Shown: positions 35,936-45,259, counted from the stretch's first letter. The stretch: 64,000 nucleotides of DNA from Bacteroidales bacterium (GCA_016282015.1 JAEEJS010000001.1:101621-165620); one strand, 5' to 3'. Numbers and translations are program-made. The notes: generated by a model not told the origin, from the sequence alone.

Positions 35936-38056
35936 TCATTTCATGCTCAAACTGATGCGTTTTCTTGGGATGTCAACTTCCATGACCTTTACTTTCACCT
36001 TTTGGTTGAGTTTCACAACCTGGTTTGGATCGGTAATGTAGCTGTTCGACATCTGGCTGATGTGAACCAGTCCGTCCTGATGCACTCCAACGTCGACAAA
36101 ACAGCCGAAAGCCGTGATGTTGGTTACTATGCCCTTGAGTTCCATGCCAGGTCTCAAGTCGTTTAGGGTGCGTATGTTTTTGTCAAATTCAAACATTTCA
36201 AAGCCCTTGCGCGGGTCACGTCCGGGTTTTTTCAACTCGTCTATGATGTCGTTGACTGTCTCAATGCCGAAATCTGTCTCTATAAACTCTTTTGGATTGA
36301 TCTTGGCTACAAGTTCCTCGTTGCCAATCAGGTCTTTCACTGTCACTCCGAGCTTCTTGGCCATCTTTTCCACTATGTGATAACTCTCCGGATGAACTGC
36401 GCTGGCATCCAGAGGCTGTTTGGAGTCGCGTATACGCAAGAAACCGGCGCACTGTTCGAAGGCCTTGCTGCCGAGGCGTGGCACTTCCATCAGCTGTTTG
36501 CGGCTGGTGAAACCTCCGTTCTCGTTGCGGTATTTCACAATTGAGCTCGCCAGCTGCGGCCCGACACCGCTCACGTACGACAACAACTGTTCGCTGGCGG
36601 AGTTGAGCTCCACACCCACGGCGTTGACACAGCTTTCAACCACAGTGTTAAGCTCGTCGCCCAACATTTTCTGGTTTACATCGTGTTGATATTGTCCAAC
36701 TCCAATTGACTTGGGGTCTATCTTGACCAGTTCGGCCAAGGGGTCCATCAGGCGGCGGCCTATGCTGACGGCTCCGCGCACTGTGATGTCGTAATCAGGA
36801 AACTCTTCGCGAGCAACCTTGCTTGCCGAGTAGATGGAGGCACCGCTTTCGTTTACCATAACCGCAGTGATGTCACGGTCGAAACGGATTCCGCGAATGA
36901 AATCTTCAGTCTCGCGTCCTGCCGTGCCGTTTCCTATGGCTATGACGTCTATTTTATATGCCTGCACCAGGTGAGCTATCTTGGCTGCCGACTTGCCGGT
37001 CTCGTTTTGAGGTGGGTGAGGGTAGATGGTCTCATTATGTATCAAAGCCCCCAACTCGTTTAAGATAACCACTTTGCAGCCTGTGCGGAAGCCCGGGTCG
37101 AGGGCAAGCACACGTTTCTTGCCTAAAGGTGCGGCCAGCAGCAGTTGTCTCAGGTTCTCAGCGAATACCTTCACCGCCACTTCGTCGGCTTTCTGTTTGT
37201 AAAGGGCTCGTATCTCGGTTTCAAGTGATGGCTCCAGCAAGCGTTTCCATGCGTCGTCAATGGCATCTTGCACCAAGTCGGTTGAAGCATTGTCGTTTTT
37301 GAGGAATATGCTGTCAAGCACGCTGAGAGCATCGTCTGCGTCTATGCTGAGCTTCACCTTCAGCAAGCCTTCCTCTTCGGCACGGAACAGAGCCAGAATA
37401 CGGTGTGATGGAGCTTTGTCTATGGGCTCCCTGAAATCGAAATATTGCTTGTAAGTCTGAGCTTCGGCTTCTTTGCTTTTCACCACAGTGGATGAAATAA
37501 TGCCGCTTTTGTGGTATATCTTGCGGATGCGGTTGCGTCCGTTGATGTTCTCTGATATCCATTCCGCCATTATGTCGCAGGCGCCTTGCAAAGCCTCTTC
37601 CTCAGTCTTGACGTCTTTCTCCTTGTTGATGAAACGATGGGCCATGCCGTTCACATCGTCGCTGTTTTGCGACATTATGAGCTTAGCCAAAGGCTCCAGC
37701 CCTTTCTGGCGGGCAATCTCAGCCTTGGTGCGGCGTTTCGGCTTGTAGGGGAGATAGAGGTCTTCCACGTCCTGCAGAGTCTCGGCCTCTTGGATCTGTT
37801 TCTCCAGCTCTGGAGTCAGTTTTTCCTGCTCGTTTATGGATTTCAGCACAAACTCTTTTCGTTTCTCCAACTCGTCCAGCTGTTCGAGACGCTTTTTCAC
37901 CTCGGCCACAGTCTCCTCATTCATTGTGTCAGTCATTTCCTTGCGGTAGCGCGCAATGAACGGCACAGTGGCACCTTCGCCGAGAAGCTTTATCACATTT
38001 CCAGCCACTCTCGGTGTTATAGAAAACTCTTTTGATATTTTGCTGATGAAATCCAC
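35936..38056 (-). CDS. tex: Tex-family RNA-binding transcription accessory protein
   Basis: The 706-aa cytoplasmic protein has the full Tex order. The N-terminal helical domain (FSITPRVAGNVIKLLGEGATVPFIARYRKE) is followed by a YqgF/RNase H-like domain (VLALDPGFRTGCKVVILN, GNGTAGRETEDF). Tandem helix-hairpin-helix segments (YVSGVGPQLASSIVKYRNENG) precede a C-terminal S1 RNA-binding domain (GMELKGIVTNITAFGCFVDVGVHQDGLVHISQMS). Tex proteins bind RNA and the transcription machinery. Length is typical. The gene lies 19 nt after aroE in the operon. Confidence 0.95.
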   Translation of the reverse strand: MDFISKISKEFSITPRVAGNVIKLLGEGATVPFIARYRKEMTDTMNEETVAEVKKRLEQLDELEKRKEFVLKSINEQEKLTPELEKQIQEAETLQDVEDLYLPYKPKRRTKAEIARQKGLEPLAKLIMSQNSDDVNGMAHRFINKEKDVKTEEEALQGACDIMAEWISENINGRNRIRKIYHKSGIISSTVVKSKEAEAQTYKQYFDFREPIDKAPSHRILALFRAEEEGLLKVKLSIDADDALSVLDSIFLKNDNASTDLVQDAIDDAWKRLLEPSLETEIRALYKQKADEVAVKVFAENLRQLLLAAPLGKKRVLALDPGFRTGCKVVILNELGALIHNETIYPHPPQNETGKSAAKIAHLVQAYKIDVIAIGNGTAGRETEDFIRGIRFDRDITAVMVNESGASIYSASKVAREEFPDYDITVRGAVSIGRRLMDPLAELVKIDPKSIGVGQYQHDVNQKMLGDELNTVVESCVNAVGVELNSASEQLLSYVSGVGPQLASSIVKYRNENGGFTSRKQLMEVPRLGSKAFEQCAGFLRIRDSKQPLDASAVHPESYHIVEKMAKKLGVTVKDLIGNEELVAKINPKEFIETDFGIETVNDIIDELKKPGRDPRKGFEMFEFDKNIRTLNDLRPGMELKGIVTNITAFGCFVDVGVHQDGLVHISQMSNSYITDPNQVVKLNQKVKVKVMEVDIPRKRISLSMK

Positions 38057-38075
38057 TTAACTATACACTTTAAAA

Positions 38076-38804
38076 TCAACACTCTAAATTCCAAATCCGC
38101 CATGCCGCTTCTGCTTGTAACGTCAACATTTTCAATCCGTTAAAAGCCTTGGCTCCATATTTTTTCGCCTCTTTCATAAACATGGTCTCCTCTGGATTGT
38201 ATATCAAATCGATGAACACATTGGTGGAGTTAGCCGTCTGGTATGGCAAATCGGGCTTTTCGTCCGACTTGGGATACATGCCGACGGGGGTGGCGTTGAT
38301 AATCAATTCGTTATTTTTAAATCCCTCTTGTTTTATCTGCTGATAGGAATTGTCTTTTCTCGACAGCAGTTTGTATTCTATGCCTTTGTTCTTCAAAACG
38401 AATTTCACGGCTTCCGAAGCCCCGCCTGTGCCGCATATATAGGCCTTTTGAATATCCCTGCCGGCTATAGCTTTCTCCATAAGTCCCTGAAAACCTATGT
38501 AATCGGTGTTGTAGCCGTGCAGCTTTTTGCCAGCTTCGATTTTCACCACATTCACCGCTCCGATTTCTTCGGCATTGGCGTCGACAGCATCGAGGTAGCT
38601 GAAAATCTCCTTTTTATACGGATGGGTTATTGTAAAGCCTTGCAAGTCGGGATATTGCACGAGAATATCCTTGATGCTGTGAAGCTTTTCGATGTCAAAA
38701 TTGATGAAGAAACAGTCTAAAGCCTCGTTTTTGAATTTATCTTCAAAATAGGCCTTTGAAAAAGAATGGCTTAAAGGATGTCCTATGAGTCCGAAATAGC
38801 GCAT
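38076..38804 (-). CDS. aroE: Shikimate dehydrogenase
   Basis: The 242-aa NADPH-dependent enzyme reduces 3-dehydroshikimate. The substrate domain has GHPLSHSFSKAYF (Ser pair binding shikimate) and the catalytic Lys in TITHPYKKEI. Asn and Asp are in NTDYIGFQGL. The nucleotide loop reads CGTGGASEAV. The protein is shorter than the E. coli enzyme (272 aa), as usual in this phylum. The second shikimate gene in the window, aroK, is 15 kb away. It sits between a COG2426 gene (4 nt upstream) and tex. Confidence 0.94.
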   Translation of the reverse strand: MRYFGLIGHPLSHSFSKAYFEDKFKNEALDCFFINFDIEKLHSIKDILVQYPDLQGFTITHPYKKEIFSYLDAVDANAEEIGAVNVVKIEAGKKLHGYNTDYIGFQGLMEKAIAGRDIQKAYICGTGGASEAVKFVLKNKGIEYKLLSRKDNSYQQIKQEGFKNNELIINATPVGMYPKSDEKPDLPYQTANSTNVFIDLIYNPEETMFMKEAKKYGAKAFNGLKMLTLQAEAAWRIWNLEC

Positions 38805-38808
38805 AACC

Positions 38809-39297
38809 TTAATTTATTCCAAAAACAGCTCCGAATCCCAGTGTGCAGACCAAGCCGACAATTACACTGGCCAAAACAACTCCGGCTATAACGGCTATAA
38901 CGCTTTTCTTGAACCCCATGTCTAAGAAGCTGGCCGCCAAGGTGCCTGTCCAGGCGCCTGTTCCAGGCAGCGGTATGCCTACGAAGAGTACCAGAGCCCA
39001 ATAGAGTCCGCGTCCCGCCTTGGCTTGCAGTTTCTGTCCGCCTTTTTCGCCTTTTTCCAAACACCAGGTGAAAAACTTTCCGATATAGCGTTTGTCCTTA
39101 CCCCATAACAACACCCTGCGGGCAAACAGATAGATGAATGGCACAGGTAAGATGTTGCCTAGGGCTATGATTATATAGCTCCAAAACAAATTGAAATCGG
39201 GGTTGGCCGTGTGTATGGCATAGGCAACGGGTATTGCGCCACGCAGCTCTATGAGCGGCACCATTGCTATCAGGAATATGTAAATATAGTTTTTCAT
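38809..39297 (-). CDS. Small multidrug export-related membrane protein (COG2426)
   Basis: The 162-aa protein has about four membrane helices: the N-terminal YIYIFLIAMVPLIELRGAIPVA, SYIIIALGNILPVPFIYLF, a middle pair including WALVLFVGIPLPGTGAWTGTLAA, and the C-terminal VIAVIAGVVLASVIVGLVCTLGF. The ELRGAIP and PLPGTGAW motifs are the marks of the COG2426 family, labelled small multidrug export proteins without firm functional evidence. Its start overlaps the stop of the upstream TPR gene by 4 nt. Confidence 0.88.
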   Translation of the reverse strand: MKNYIYIFLIAMVPLIELRGAIPVAYAIHTANPDFNLFWSYIIIALGNILPVPFIYLFARRVLLWGKDKRYIGKFFTWCLEKGEKGGQKLQAKAGRGLYWALVLFVGIPLPGTGAWTGTLAASFLDMGFKKSVIAVIAGVVLASVIVGLVCTLGFGAVFGIN

Positions 39298-40712
39298 GCT
39301 TTCTTTTTTCTGTATTCTTCTATCAGTTCCATTATGGCTTGGTTGTTGGTCAGATTCTCGGCGTCAAAGCTGAGGAACTCCATGTGCCCGTCGTAATCGC
39401 GCTCCAGGGCCATCTCCAGAGTCAGCAGTCCCGACTCGGTCTGGTCTTTTGCAAAATATAGGAAAGCCTTGCGATAAAGCAGGGCGGCGTTGCCGGGTAA
39501 TATGCGCAGACCGCGCTCCAACGACTCCATGGCTTTGTCAGGGTCATCTTTCAGTACATAGCACTCCATCATTGAGATGTAGACGTTCTCATCGTAGGGG
39601 TTAAGGTCGAGTATCTCGTTGACGTAACGCAGCGCTATGTCAAACTCTTCGATTTTGTTGTATTCTTCAACCAGCACGTACATGTAGTCGGTGTTGTAAG
39701 GCGACAGGGTATGAGCATGCTTGAGGAATTTGATGGCCGACGTGGGGTTGTTCTCATCGCTGAGCAGGAAACCTATGCCGGCGTATGCCTCCGACAGATT
39801 TTCATCCAGCTTCATGGCATTCTTGTAAATCTTAAACGCCTCCTCGGTGTCGCCCAGCTTGGCTTTGGCCTCTCCGTAAAGGCAGAGCAGAAGGGCTGTC
39901 TCGGCATTGTAACGGGTAGCTTCGGCCATAATGTCTATGGTGTCTTTGAAGCGGTCGAGCTCGTTGAAGGCTGTGGCCAGGTCGATATAACCCTTTTTGT
40001 AATGCGGGTCTATGGCCACGGCATATTCAAACTGTTCGATGGCCTCCTCCAACTTGCCCATGCGGACGTAACAGTTGCCCAGAGCCATCCATGCCGATAC
40101 ACTGTAGGGGTTGCGGTCTATCTCCTGATGGAAGAAATCTATGGCGTCGTTTATTTTGCCCAGCATAGAGAAACAATTGCGAATCTCGAAATACTGCTCG
40201 TCCAGGTCGACGTCGCGGCGCAGCCCCAGAATGTAATACTTCAGGGCCTTCTCTATATCGCCCATGTTCTCGTACTCGTTGGCAATAGAGGCGTACAGGT
40301 CTTCGCAGTCCCTGTAATCGAAGGCTTTCACCGCTTTCATGTAAGCTTTGATGGCTTTTTCGTGCTCTCCCAAATCGGTGTAACAGGCACCCAGAGTGAT
40401 CTGATAATCGGCGTCCTCATGATCGAAATCGGAGTTTTTCAAGGTTGAGAGAGCTTCTTTGGCATTGGAATTTGCCAGGAGCTGCTTGGCCCTGATAATT
40501 TGCACCAGAGGGTTGTTGGGATGGTAAGTCTTTGCTATGTCAGCGGCCAGATTGGCCTTTTTCACGTTGTTAACGTGCAGATAATGTTCAACTATGACGT
40601 TCAGCTCGTCGGCATCGAAATAGTACGACTGCTCCTGTCTGACCATTTTTTCGAAACGGTCAACCAGCTCGTTCACCTCCATATCGTCAAGGAAACTGTC
40701 GTCGTCGAACAT
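39294..40712 (-). CDS. Large cytoplasmic tetratricopeptide repeat protein
   Basis: The 472-aa protein has no signal peptide. It consists almost entirely of 34-residue TPR units (about 11-12), for example AWMALGNCYVRMGKLEEAIEQFEYAVAIDPHYKKGYIDLA and VYISMMECYVLKDDPDKAMESLERGLRILPGN. The first ~50 residues are acidic. TPR arrays act as protein-interaction scaffolds and no catalytic domain is visible. The ATG at 40712 is chosen over an in-frame TTG at 40730 because the -7 promoter box overlaps the TTG. First gene of the operon TPR-COG2426-aroE-tex-barrel. Confidence 0.88.
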   Translation of the reverse strand: MFDDDSFLDDMEVNELVDRFEKMVRQEQSYYFDADELNVIVEHYLHVNNVKKANLAADIAKTYHPNNPLVQIIRAKQLLANSNAKEALSTLKNSDFDHEDADYQITLGACYTDLGEHEKAIKAYMKAVKAFDYRDCEDLYASIANEYENMGDIEKALKYYILGLRRDVDLDEQYFEIRNCFSMLGKINDAIDFFHQEIDRNPYSVSAWMALGNCYVRMGKLEEAIEQFEYAVAIDPHYKKGYIDLATAFNELDRFKDTIDIMAEATRYNAETALLLCLYGEAKAKLGDTEEAFKIYKNAMKLDENLSEAYAGIGFLLSDENNPTSAIKFLKHAHTLSPYNTDYMYVLVEEYNKIEEFDIALRYVNEILDLNPYDENVYISMMECYVLKDDPDKAMESLERGLRILPGNAALLYRKAFLYFAKDQTESGLLTLEMALERDYDGHMEFLSFDAENLTNNQAIMELIEEYRKKKA

Positions 40713-40727
40713 CTTTCTAATTTTTTG

Positions 40728-40735
40728 CAAAAATA
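40728..40735 (-). promoter_or_regulatory. Promoter -7 box of the TPR/aroE/tex operon
   Basis: TATTTTTG on the minus strand, 15 nt upstream of the ATG at 40712. Confidence 0.65.
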
Positions 40736-40799
40736 CGAAATTTAGTGAAAGGATGAAAGTTTAAAATTAAAAGATTTATATGTTTTTGAAACTTTTTAT

Positions 40800-40807
40800 T
40801 ATCTTTG
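40800..40807 (+). promoter_or_regulatory. Promoter -7 box of the LRR gene
   Basis: TATCTTTG, 24 nt before the ATG at 40832. Confidence 0.65.
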
Positions 40808-40831
40808 CGAAACATTTAAAATTAATTTGTC

Positions 40832-41548
40832 ATGAAAAAAATCATCGGCTTAATTTTTGTCGCGGCTTTAATACTCGTAAGCGTTAATGCTCAGGCTCAA
40901 GGCAAAAAGAAAATCAAAATCTCTTACTCCAGTGCCAAGGATCTTGTCCAAAAGATTAAAGATAATCCCAACGCTGAAACTTTATATCTGTTCAAAAACG
41001 CATTGGACTCACTGCCGGAGGAGGTGGGAGAGCTCAAAAAGCTTAAAAAGCTGGTGGTCAGTTCCAACCGACTTGTCTATATTCCGCCTGTCATCGGAGA
41101 ACTTACCGACCTTGAGGAGATTTCACTCAAGAATAACAATTTGAAGAGCCTGCCTGAGACAATCGGCAAGCTTAAAAATCTGAACAGACTTGAATTGGAT
41201 CACAACGAGCTGGAGTCGCTGCCCGAATCCATTTGTTTGTTGGAAAACCTTGAATATCTGTCGCTTAACGACAATCATCTGGCTTATCTGCCACGATATA
41301 TCCATAAACTTCAGAATCTGAAGTTTTTCTACATAGGACGCAACCGTTTGCTCGAGTTGCCGGTAGGACTGAATAGAATGACAAGTCTGATTGAGTTGAA
41401 TGTGGCTGGCAGCGGACGTATGCTTGTAGTGCCCGACATGCAGGAATGCCGTTCACTGGAAAGGCTTTACATAGACCGCACCACCATGTTTGATGCCTCG
41501 TTCAATGTGCGCAGCCTGCCACGTTTGGAGATTATAGTGATGGATTAA
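40832..41548 (+). CDS. Exported leucine-rich repeat protein
   Basis: The 238-aa protein has a signal peptide (IIGLIFVAALILVSVNAQAQG) and about six 23-residue leucine-rich repeats with consensus LKNLxxLxLxxNxLxxLPExI, from residue ~65 to ~215. There is no lipobox and no sorting domain, so it is probably periplasmic or secreted. LRR domains bind proteins; this type (LPxxI) is close to the Shoc2/bacterial surface LRR class. It is a single gene with its own promoter; glmM follows with a separate promoter. Confidence 0.88.
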   Translation: MKKIIGLIFVAALILVSVNAQAQGKKKIKISYSSAKDLVQKIKDNPNAETLYLFKNALDSLPEEVGELKKLKKLVVSSNRLVYIPPVIGELTDLEEISLKNNNLKSLPETIGKLKNLNRLELDHNELESLPESICLLENLEYLSLNDNHLAYLPRYIHKLQNLKFFYIGRNRLLELPVGLNRMTSLIELNVAGSGRMLVVPDMQECRSLERLYIDRTTMFDASFNVRSLPRLEIIVMD

Positions 41549-41578
41549 GCGCCGCTATGTCAGAATTGTGACGAAATA

Positions 41579-41610
41579 TTTGTAAAAATTAAATAAAAAG
41601 CATATCTTTG
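41579..41610 (+). promoter_or_regulatory. Promoter of glmM
   Basis: The -33 TTTG (41579-41582) and the -7 TATCTTTG (41603-41610) are 20 nt apart, a full-consensus arrangement. The ATG follows at 41628. Confidence 0.8.
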
Positions 41611-41627
41611 CGAAAATTTTTTGAATT

Positions 41628-43010
41628 ATGCCTTTAATTAAATCAATTTCCGGATTCCGCGGAACTATTGGCGGCAGGCCGGACGACGGGTTGACCCCTA
41701 TTGACATTGTCAAATTGACTTCAGCTTTTATTTGTTTGATTCGCCGCGGTGGCGTTAAACGTCCTCGCATTGTTGTAGGTCGCGACGGACGTCTTTCGGG
41801 CACCATGGTAAACCAGCTGGTGTGCGGTAACCTTCAGGCTATGGGAGCCGACGTCATAGATATAGGATTGAGCACTACGCCTACCACAGAGATAGCCGTC
41901 ACCGAGTTGAAGGCCGACGGCGGCGTCATACTCACCGCCTCTCACAACCCTAAGGAATGGAACGCTTTGAAGCTCCTCGACAACAAAGGAGAATTCATAG
42001 ACGCCGCCGACGGAAAATGGCTGCTCGAAAAAGCCGCAAAAGATGAATACGAGTTTTCTCCAATCGATGAGATTGGCACATATACCTTGGCCGAAGGCTG
42101 GATTGAACGTCATGCCGACATGGTCTGCAAGTTGCCATTGGTGAATAAGGACCTTATCGCTAAGGCCAACCTTAAGGTGGTGGTCGACGGTGTCAACTCC
42201 ACCGGAGGCATGGCAATTCCGATGCTGCTTAAGAAGTTGGGCGTGAAAAATGTAATCGAGCTCAACTGCGAGGTGACCGGTAAGTTCGCACATAACCCGG
42301 AGCCTTTGGCAGTCAACCTGGTTGACACCTGCGCCAAGGTGAAGGAATGCGGCGCCGACCTCGGTATTGTGGTAGACCCCGACGTGGACCGTCTGGCATT
42401 CATCAACGAGAAAGGGGAGATGTACGGTGAAGAATACACCCTGGTTACCGTCGCTTCATATATTTTGGAACATAAGAAAGGCAATACGGTTTCAAACCTC
42501 TCTTCAACACGCGCTTTGCGTGATGTGACAGTCGCCGCCGGCGGTAAATATGCAGCTGCGGCAGTGGGAGAAGTTAACGTTGTTGCCAAGATGAAAGAGG
42601 TTGGCGCAGTGATAGGCGGCGAAGGTAACGGAGGCGTTATTTATCCGGAGATTCACTACGGCCGTGACGCCTTGGTCGGCGTGGGTCTGTTCCTGACATA
42701 CCTCTGCGAGAAGAAATGCACGGTGTCGGAACTCAAGAAGAGCTTCCCGCTGTATTATATGTCGAAGAACAAGATTCAGCTTACGCCTCAGACCGATGTG
42801 GACGGCATCCTGGCAAAGCTGGCCGACAAATTCAAGAACGAACAGGTGACCACCATAGACGGAGTGAAAATTGATTTCGCCGACGGTTGGGTGCACCTGC
42901 GCAAATCAAATACCGAGCCTATCATCCGTGTTTATTCCGAAGGAAAGTCGGAGGCTGAAGCCGACCGTCTGGCACAGATGATGCTCGATGAGGCTAAGAA
43001 ACTAATGTAG
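41628..43010 (+). CDS. glmM: Phosphoglucosamine mutase
   Basis: The 460-aa alpha-D-phosphohexomutase has the N-terminal SISGFRGTIGG, the phosphoserine loop TASHNPKEWNALK, the metal loop VDPDVDRLAF and the C-terminal phosphate loop RKSNTEPIIRVY. The start and loop sequences fit the Bacteroidota GlmM type, which makes glucosamine-1-phosphate for UDP-GlcNAc (peptidoglycan and lipid A). Phosphomannomutase activity cannot be excluded. A second, distinct mutase of this superfamily lies at 45260-46615. It has a strong consensus promoter; a long hairpin follows the stop codon. Confidence 0.9.
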   Translation: MPLIKSISGFRGTIGGRPDDGLTPIDIVKLTSAFICLIRRGGVKRPRIVVGRDGRLSGTMVNQLVCGNLQAMGADVIDIGLSTTPTTEIAVTELKADGGVILTASHNPKEWNALKLLDNKGEFIDAADGKWLLEKAAKDEYEFSPIDEIGTYTLAEGWIERHADMVCKLPLVNKDLIAKANLKVVVDGVNSTGGMAIPMLLKKLGVKNVIELNCEVTGKFAHNPEPLAVNLVDTCAKVKECGADLGIVVDPDVDRLAFINEKGEMYGEEYTLVTVASYILEHKKGNTVSNLSSTRALRDVTVAAGGKYAAAAVGEVNVVAKMKEVGAVIGGEGNGGVIYPEIHYGRDALVGVGLFLTYLCEKKCTVSELKKSFPLYYMSKNKIQLTPQTDVDGILAKLADKFKNEQVTTIDGVKIDFADGWVHLRKSNTEPIIRVYSEGKSEAEADRLAQMMLDEAKKLM

Positions 43011-43016
43011 TTTTAG

Positions 43017-43061
43017 GTTTGAAGTTTGGAGTTAGCATTAAACTAACTTCAAACTTCAAAC
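43017..43061 (+). repeat. Long inverted repeat built of 7-nt units, between glmM and the small basic gene
   Basis: Arms at 43017-43035 and 43043-43061 pair over 19 bp with a single G-T pair; the loop is 7 nt. Each arm is itself made of 7-nt units (GTTTGAA, GTTTGGA; CAAACTT). There is no T-tract after it. The right arm ends 13 nt before the next ATG, so it may fold in the leader of that gene. Confidence 0.75.
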
Positions 43062-43074
43062 TAACAATTATAAA

Positions 43075-43308
43075 ATGAAAAGTAAACACCATAGAAGAAG
43101 CTACAAGTACCATGCGATAACCTTCAAGTTGTCGCAAGGTCAGTACAGATCGCTCAAGAACTACTGCAAGGCGCGCCGCACCACGCCCATCAAACTGATT
43201 AAGAAAAACATAGAAAGATTCATCTCACACTACGAGTATGGTGTTCCTGAAGAATTGTATCTGTGTGAAAATCAGCTGAATCTGTTCGATAATATGCCTA
43301 TCGATTGA
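43075..43308 (+). CDS. Small basic protein of unknown function (77 aa)
   Basis: I do not recognise a named family. The first half is strongly basic ([34 protein letters not shown]) with an aromatic/basic pattern that could bind nucleic acid. The second half ([30 protein letters not shown]) is acidic. It has no signal peptide. Normal codon use and a start directly after a long hairpin support a real gene. Its last 11 nt overlap the 3' end of recR on the other strand. It could be co-transcribed with glmM through the hairpin. Confidence 0.65.
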   Translation: MKSKHHRRSYKYHAITFKLSQGQYRSLKNYCKARRTTPIKLIKKNIERFISHYEYGVPEELYLCENQLNLFDNMPID

Positions 43309-43906
43309 ACGGTATGCGGTTCATAATGGAGCGTCCGAGAGTTACCTCGTCGGCGAACTCCAGCGCGTCGCCTACAGCTATGCCTTTGGCTATGGTGGTG
43401 ATTTGACCTTCGAAATGTCCCAGTTTTCTTGATATGAAATAGTTGGTGGTGTCGCCTTCTATGGTTGCCGGCAGGGCGAATATAATCTCCCTGATATTTT
43501 CCCTCATGCTTCTTTCAATCAACTCGTTGATGCGCAAGTCGTTGGGCGAGATGCCGTTGATGGGGTCTATGACACCCCCGAGCACATGGTAAAGCCCGTT
43601 GTACGAACCGGTGCGTTCTATGGCCATCACGTCGCGCATGTCGGCCACAACACAAAGCACCTCGTTGTCCCTCTTGGGGTTGGAACAGATGGAGCATTGC
43701 TCGTCATCGCTTATGTTGTAGCAGCGGCGGCATAAAACTATGTTGTGACGCATGTCCTGCAATGACTGCGACAGGGCCTCGGTAGCCGACTCTTCCTCGC
43801 CCAGCAGATGTAATGCCAAACGCAAGGCAGTTCTGCGACCTATGCCGGGCAGTTTGGCCAGCTCGTCTACGGCTTTTTCCAGCAGTATTGATGAATATTC
43901 AGCCAT
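43298..43906 (-). CDS. recR: Recombination mediator protein RecR
   Basis: The 202-aa protein has the complete RecR order. The N-terminal helix-hairpin-helix ([20 protein letters not shown]) is followed by the C4 zinc finger ([16 protein letters not shown]), the Toprim domain ([36 protein letters not shown]) and a C-terminal Walker-like segment. With RecO/RecF it loads RecA at gaps. Last gene of the dapF operon, 3 nt after the TPR lipoprotein gene. Neither dnaX nor a YbaB gene, the usual neighbours elsewhere, is adjacent. Confidence 0.96.
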   Translation of the reverse strand: MAEYSSILLEKAVDELAKLPGIGRRTALRLALHLLGEEESATEALSQSLQDMRHNIVLCRRCYNISDDEQCSICSNPKRDNEVLCVVADMRDVMAIERTGSYNGLYHVLGGVIDPINGISPNDLRINELIERSMRENIREIIFALPATIEGDTTNYFISRKLGHFEGQITTIAKGIAVGDALEFADEVTLGRSIMNRIPFNR

Positions 43907-43909
43907 AAA

Positions 43910-44320
43910 TCAATAATAATCGCAGAATTTAGTGTAATCCTCCATGTTCTGACGGCCGTATTTCTCGGCTAATTTGAAGAAATAGCAAGCCATGGAGTAG
44001 TCGTTGTTGCGCCTGTAAAGCAGTCCTATGTTGAAATAAGGATCTGCATAGTCTTCCTTGATTTCTATGGCCTTGTTCCAGTCACGCAATGCCAACTCGC
44101 TGTTGAAATTGTTGCTGTAGGCGCATCCGCGGTAGTAATAAGCCTCGTAATTGTTCTCGTCGTACTTGATGGCTTTGTCAAAGAATCCTATGGCTTCGTC
44201 AAATTGCGACGCATACAGGTAGTCTATGCCCTTGTCCAAATACTTTCTCGACCTTTCCGGGTCATGACCGCAACTTGCCATAATCAAAGCCAAAACTGCA
44301 AATAATAATAATCTCTTCAT
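43910..44320 (-). CDS. Small TPR lipoprotein
   Basis: The 136-aa protein has a lipoprotein signal ending at Cys17 (LIMASCGHD). It has three tetratricopeptide repeats (YLDKGIDYLYASQFDEAIGFFDKAIKYDENNYEAYYYRG; NSELALRDWNKAIEIKEDYADPYFNIG; NDYSMACYFFKLAEKYG). It is probably an envelope scaffold. It lies 19 nt after the DUF2279 gene and 3 nt before recR. Confidence 0.85.
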   Translation of the reverse strand: MKRLLLFAVLALIMASCGHDPERSRKYLDKGIDYLYASQFDEAIGFFDKAIKYDENNYEAYYYRGCAYSNNFNSELALRDWNKAIEIKEDYADPYFNIGLLYRRNNDYSMACYFFKLAEKYGRQNMEDYTKFCDYY

Positions 44321-44339
44321 ATTTTAAACTATTAATTTC

Positions 44340-45236
44340 CTAGAAATAGAGCCAATGCCATACCCATTCGCCTCCTGTATTATACTCCAATGCAGGGAAT
44401 GGAATCTTGAATATATTCAATACTTTTAACGTATACTTCCAGAATTTATTTCTCGTAGGTATTTTAGTCAAGTCAACATCCAATGAAAAATAAAACTGCT
44501 TTTCTCTGTTGAATTGAGGTGTGGGCTCGGGAAGGTTTTCAAAACCGCCAGTCATGCCTGTAGCTCCGTATCCAACAGCGAAATTCAGCCATTTTGGGAA
44601 GCGGCTTTCCTTGTTGAGGAACAATGACTTGATGTTGAACGAGGCCCAATATGTCTGACCGTTATAATCCTTTAAAGCCTGGCGTAAGAATGTAGAACCC
44701 AATAAATCCGGATTGTATTGCGCGAATTCCGTAGTATGGAATGAATATTTTATGATAATACGTTGCTCATGCCACAAAAACTGTTGCCCGATGAACAGAC
44801 CGGTGCCCAGCGCGTTGGCCAACATGTCACCCCAAGAAAATCCCCAGCCGTCACACAATCCGTCGAATACCTCCACACTTGTCATATAAATAAACCCCAG
44901 CGTGCCTCCATACCAAATTGAGCGTTTCTCGTCCAGTCCGGCATCTCTGAGCAGTTCATAACCGAAGGATCCCATAATGTAATTTGTGGTGAAATGCCCA
45001 ACCTTGTCCATCTGCATCCACTCTGCATTGTCATTGTAAAAATGGAAGGGCTTTTGCGGATGATCGGCGTACCAGGCGAAATACAGTCCTGTCATCGAGG
45101 TCACATAAAATGCCGCCTCAATGCCAATAACGTATCTCACATTCCTTCTGACTCGAGCCCGATCTTGCAAGGTGTCCTGGGCTGATGCCGAAAAAACGCT
45201 GAGAATAAGTAATATCGCAAGTACTGCTTTCTTCAT
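44340..45236 (-). CDS. DUF2279 (YfiM-like) exported membrane protein
   Basis: The 298-aa protein has a signal peptide (KKAVLAILLILSVFSASAQ). The DUF2279 core is a hydrophobic region with MDKVGHFTTNYIMGSFGYELLRDAG and DGLCDGWGFSWGDMLANALGTGLF, where conserved His/Asp residues line putative membrane or envelope segments. A beta-rich C-terminal half (residues ~170-298) ends in a Trp-rich tail (GGEWVWHWLYF), typical of an outer-membrane strand. The function is unknown. In operon between manB (23 nt upstream) and the TPR lipoprotein. Confidence 0.78.
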   Translation of the reverse strand: MKKAVLAILLILSVFSASAQDTLQDRARVRRNVRYVIGIEAAFYVTSMTGLYFAWYADHPQKPFHFYNDNAEWMQMDKVGHFTTNYIMGSFGYELLRDAGLDEKRSIWYGGTLGFIYMTSVEVFDGLCDGWGFSWGDMLANALGTGLFIGQQFLWHEQRIIIKYSFHTTEFAQYNPDLLGSTFLRQALKDYNGQTYWASFNIKSLFLNKESRFPKWLNFAVGYGATGMTGGFENLPEPTPQFNREKQFYFSLDVDLTKIPTRNKFWKYTLKVLNIFKIPFPALEYNTGGEWVWHWLYF

Positions 45237-45259
45237 TGTAGCTGCCTGGTGGATTTCAG

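Noticed and set aside
40728..40730. TTG start for the large TPR protein (and TTG starts for the thioredoxin, rpoD and nnr genes)
   Set aside because: In each case an ATG shortly downstream fits the promoter position, signal peptide or family start better.
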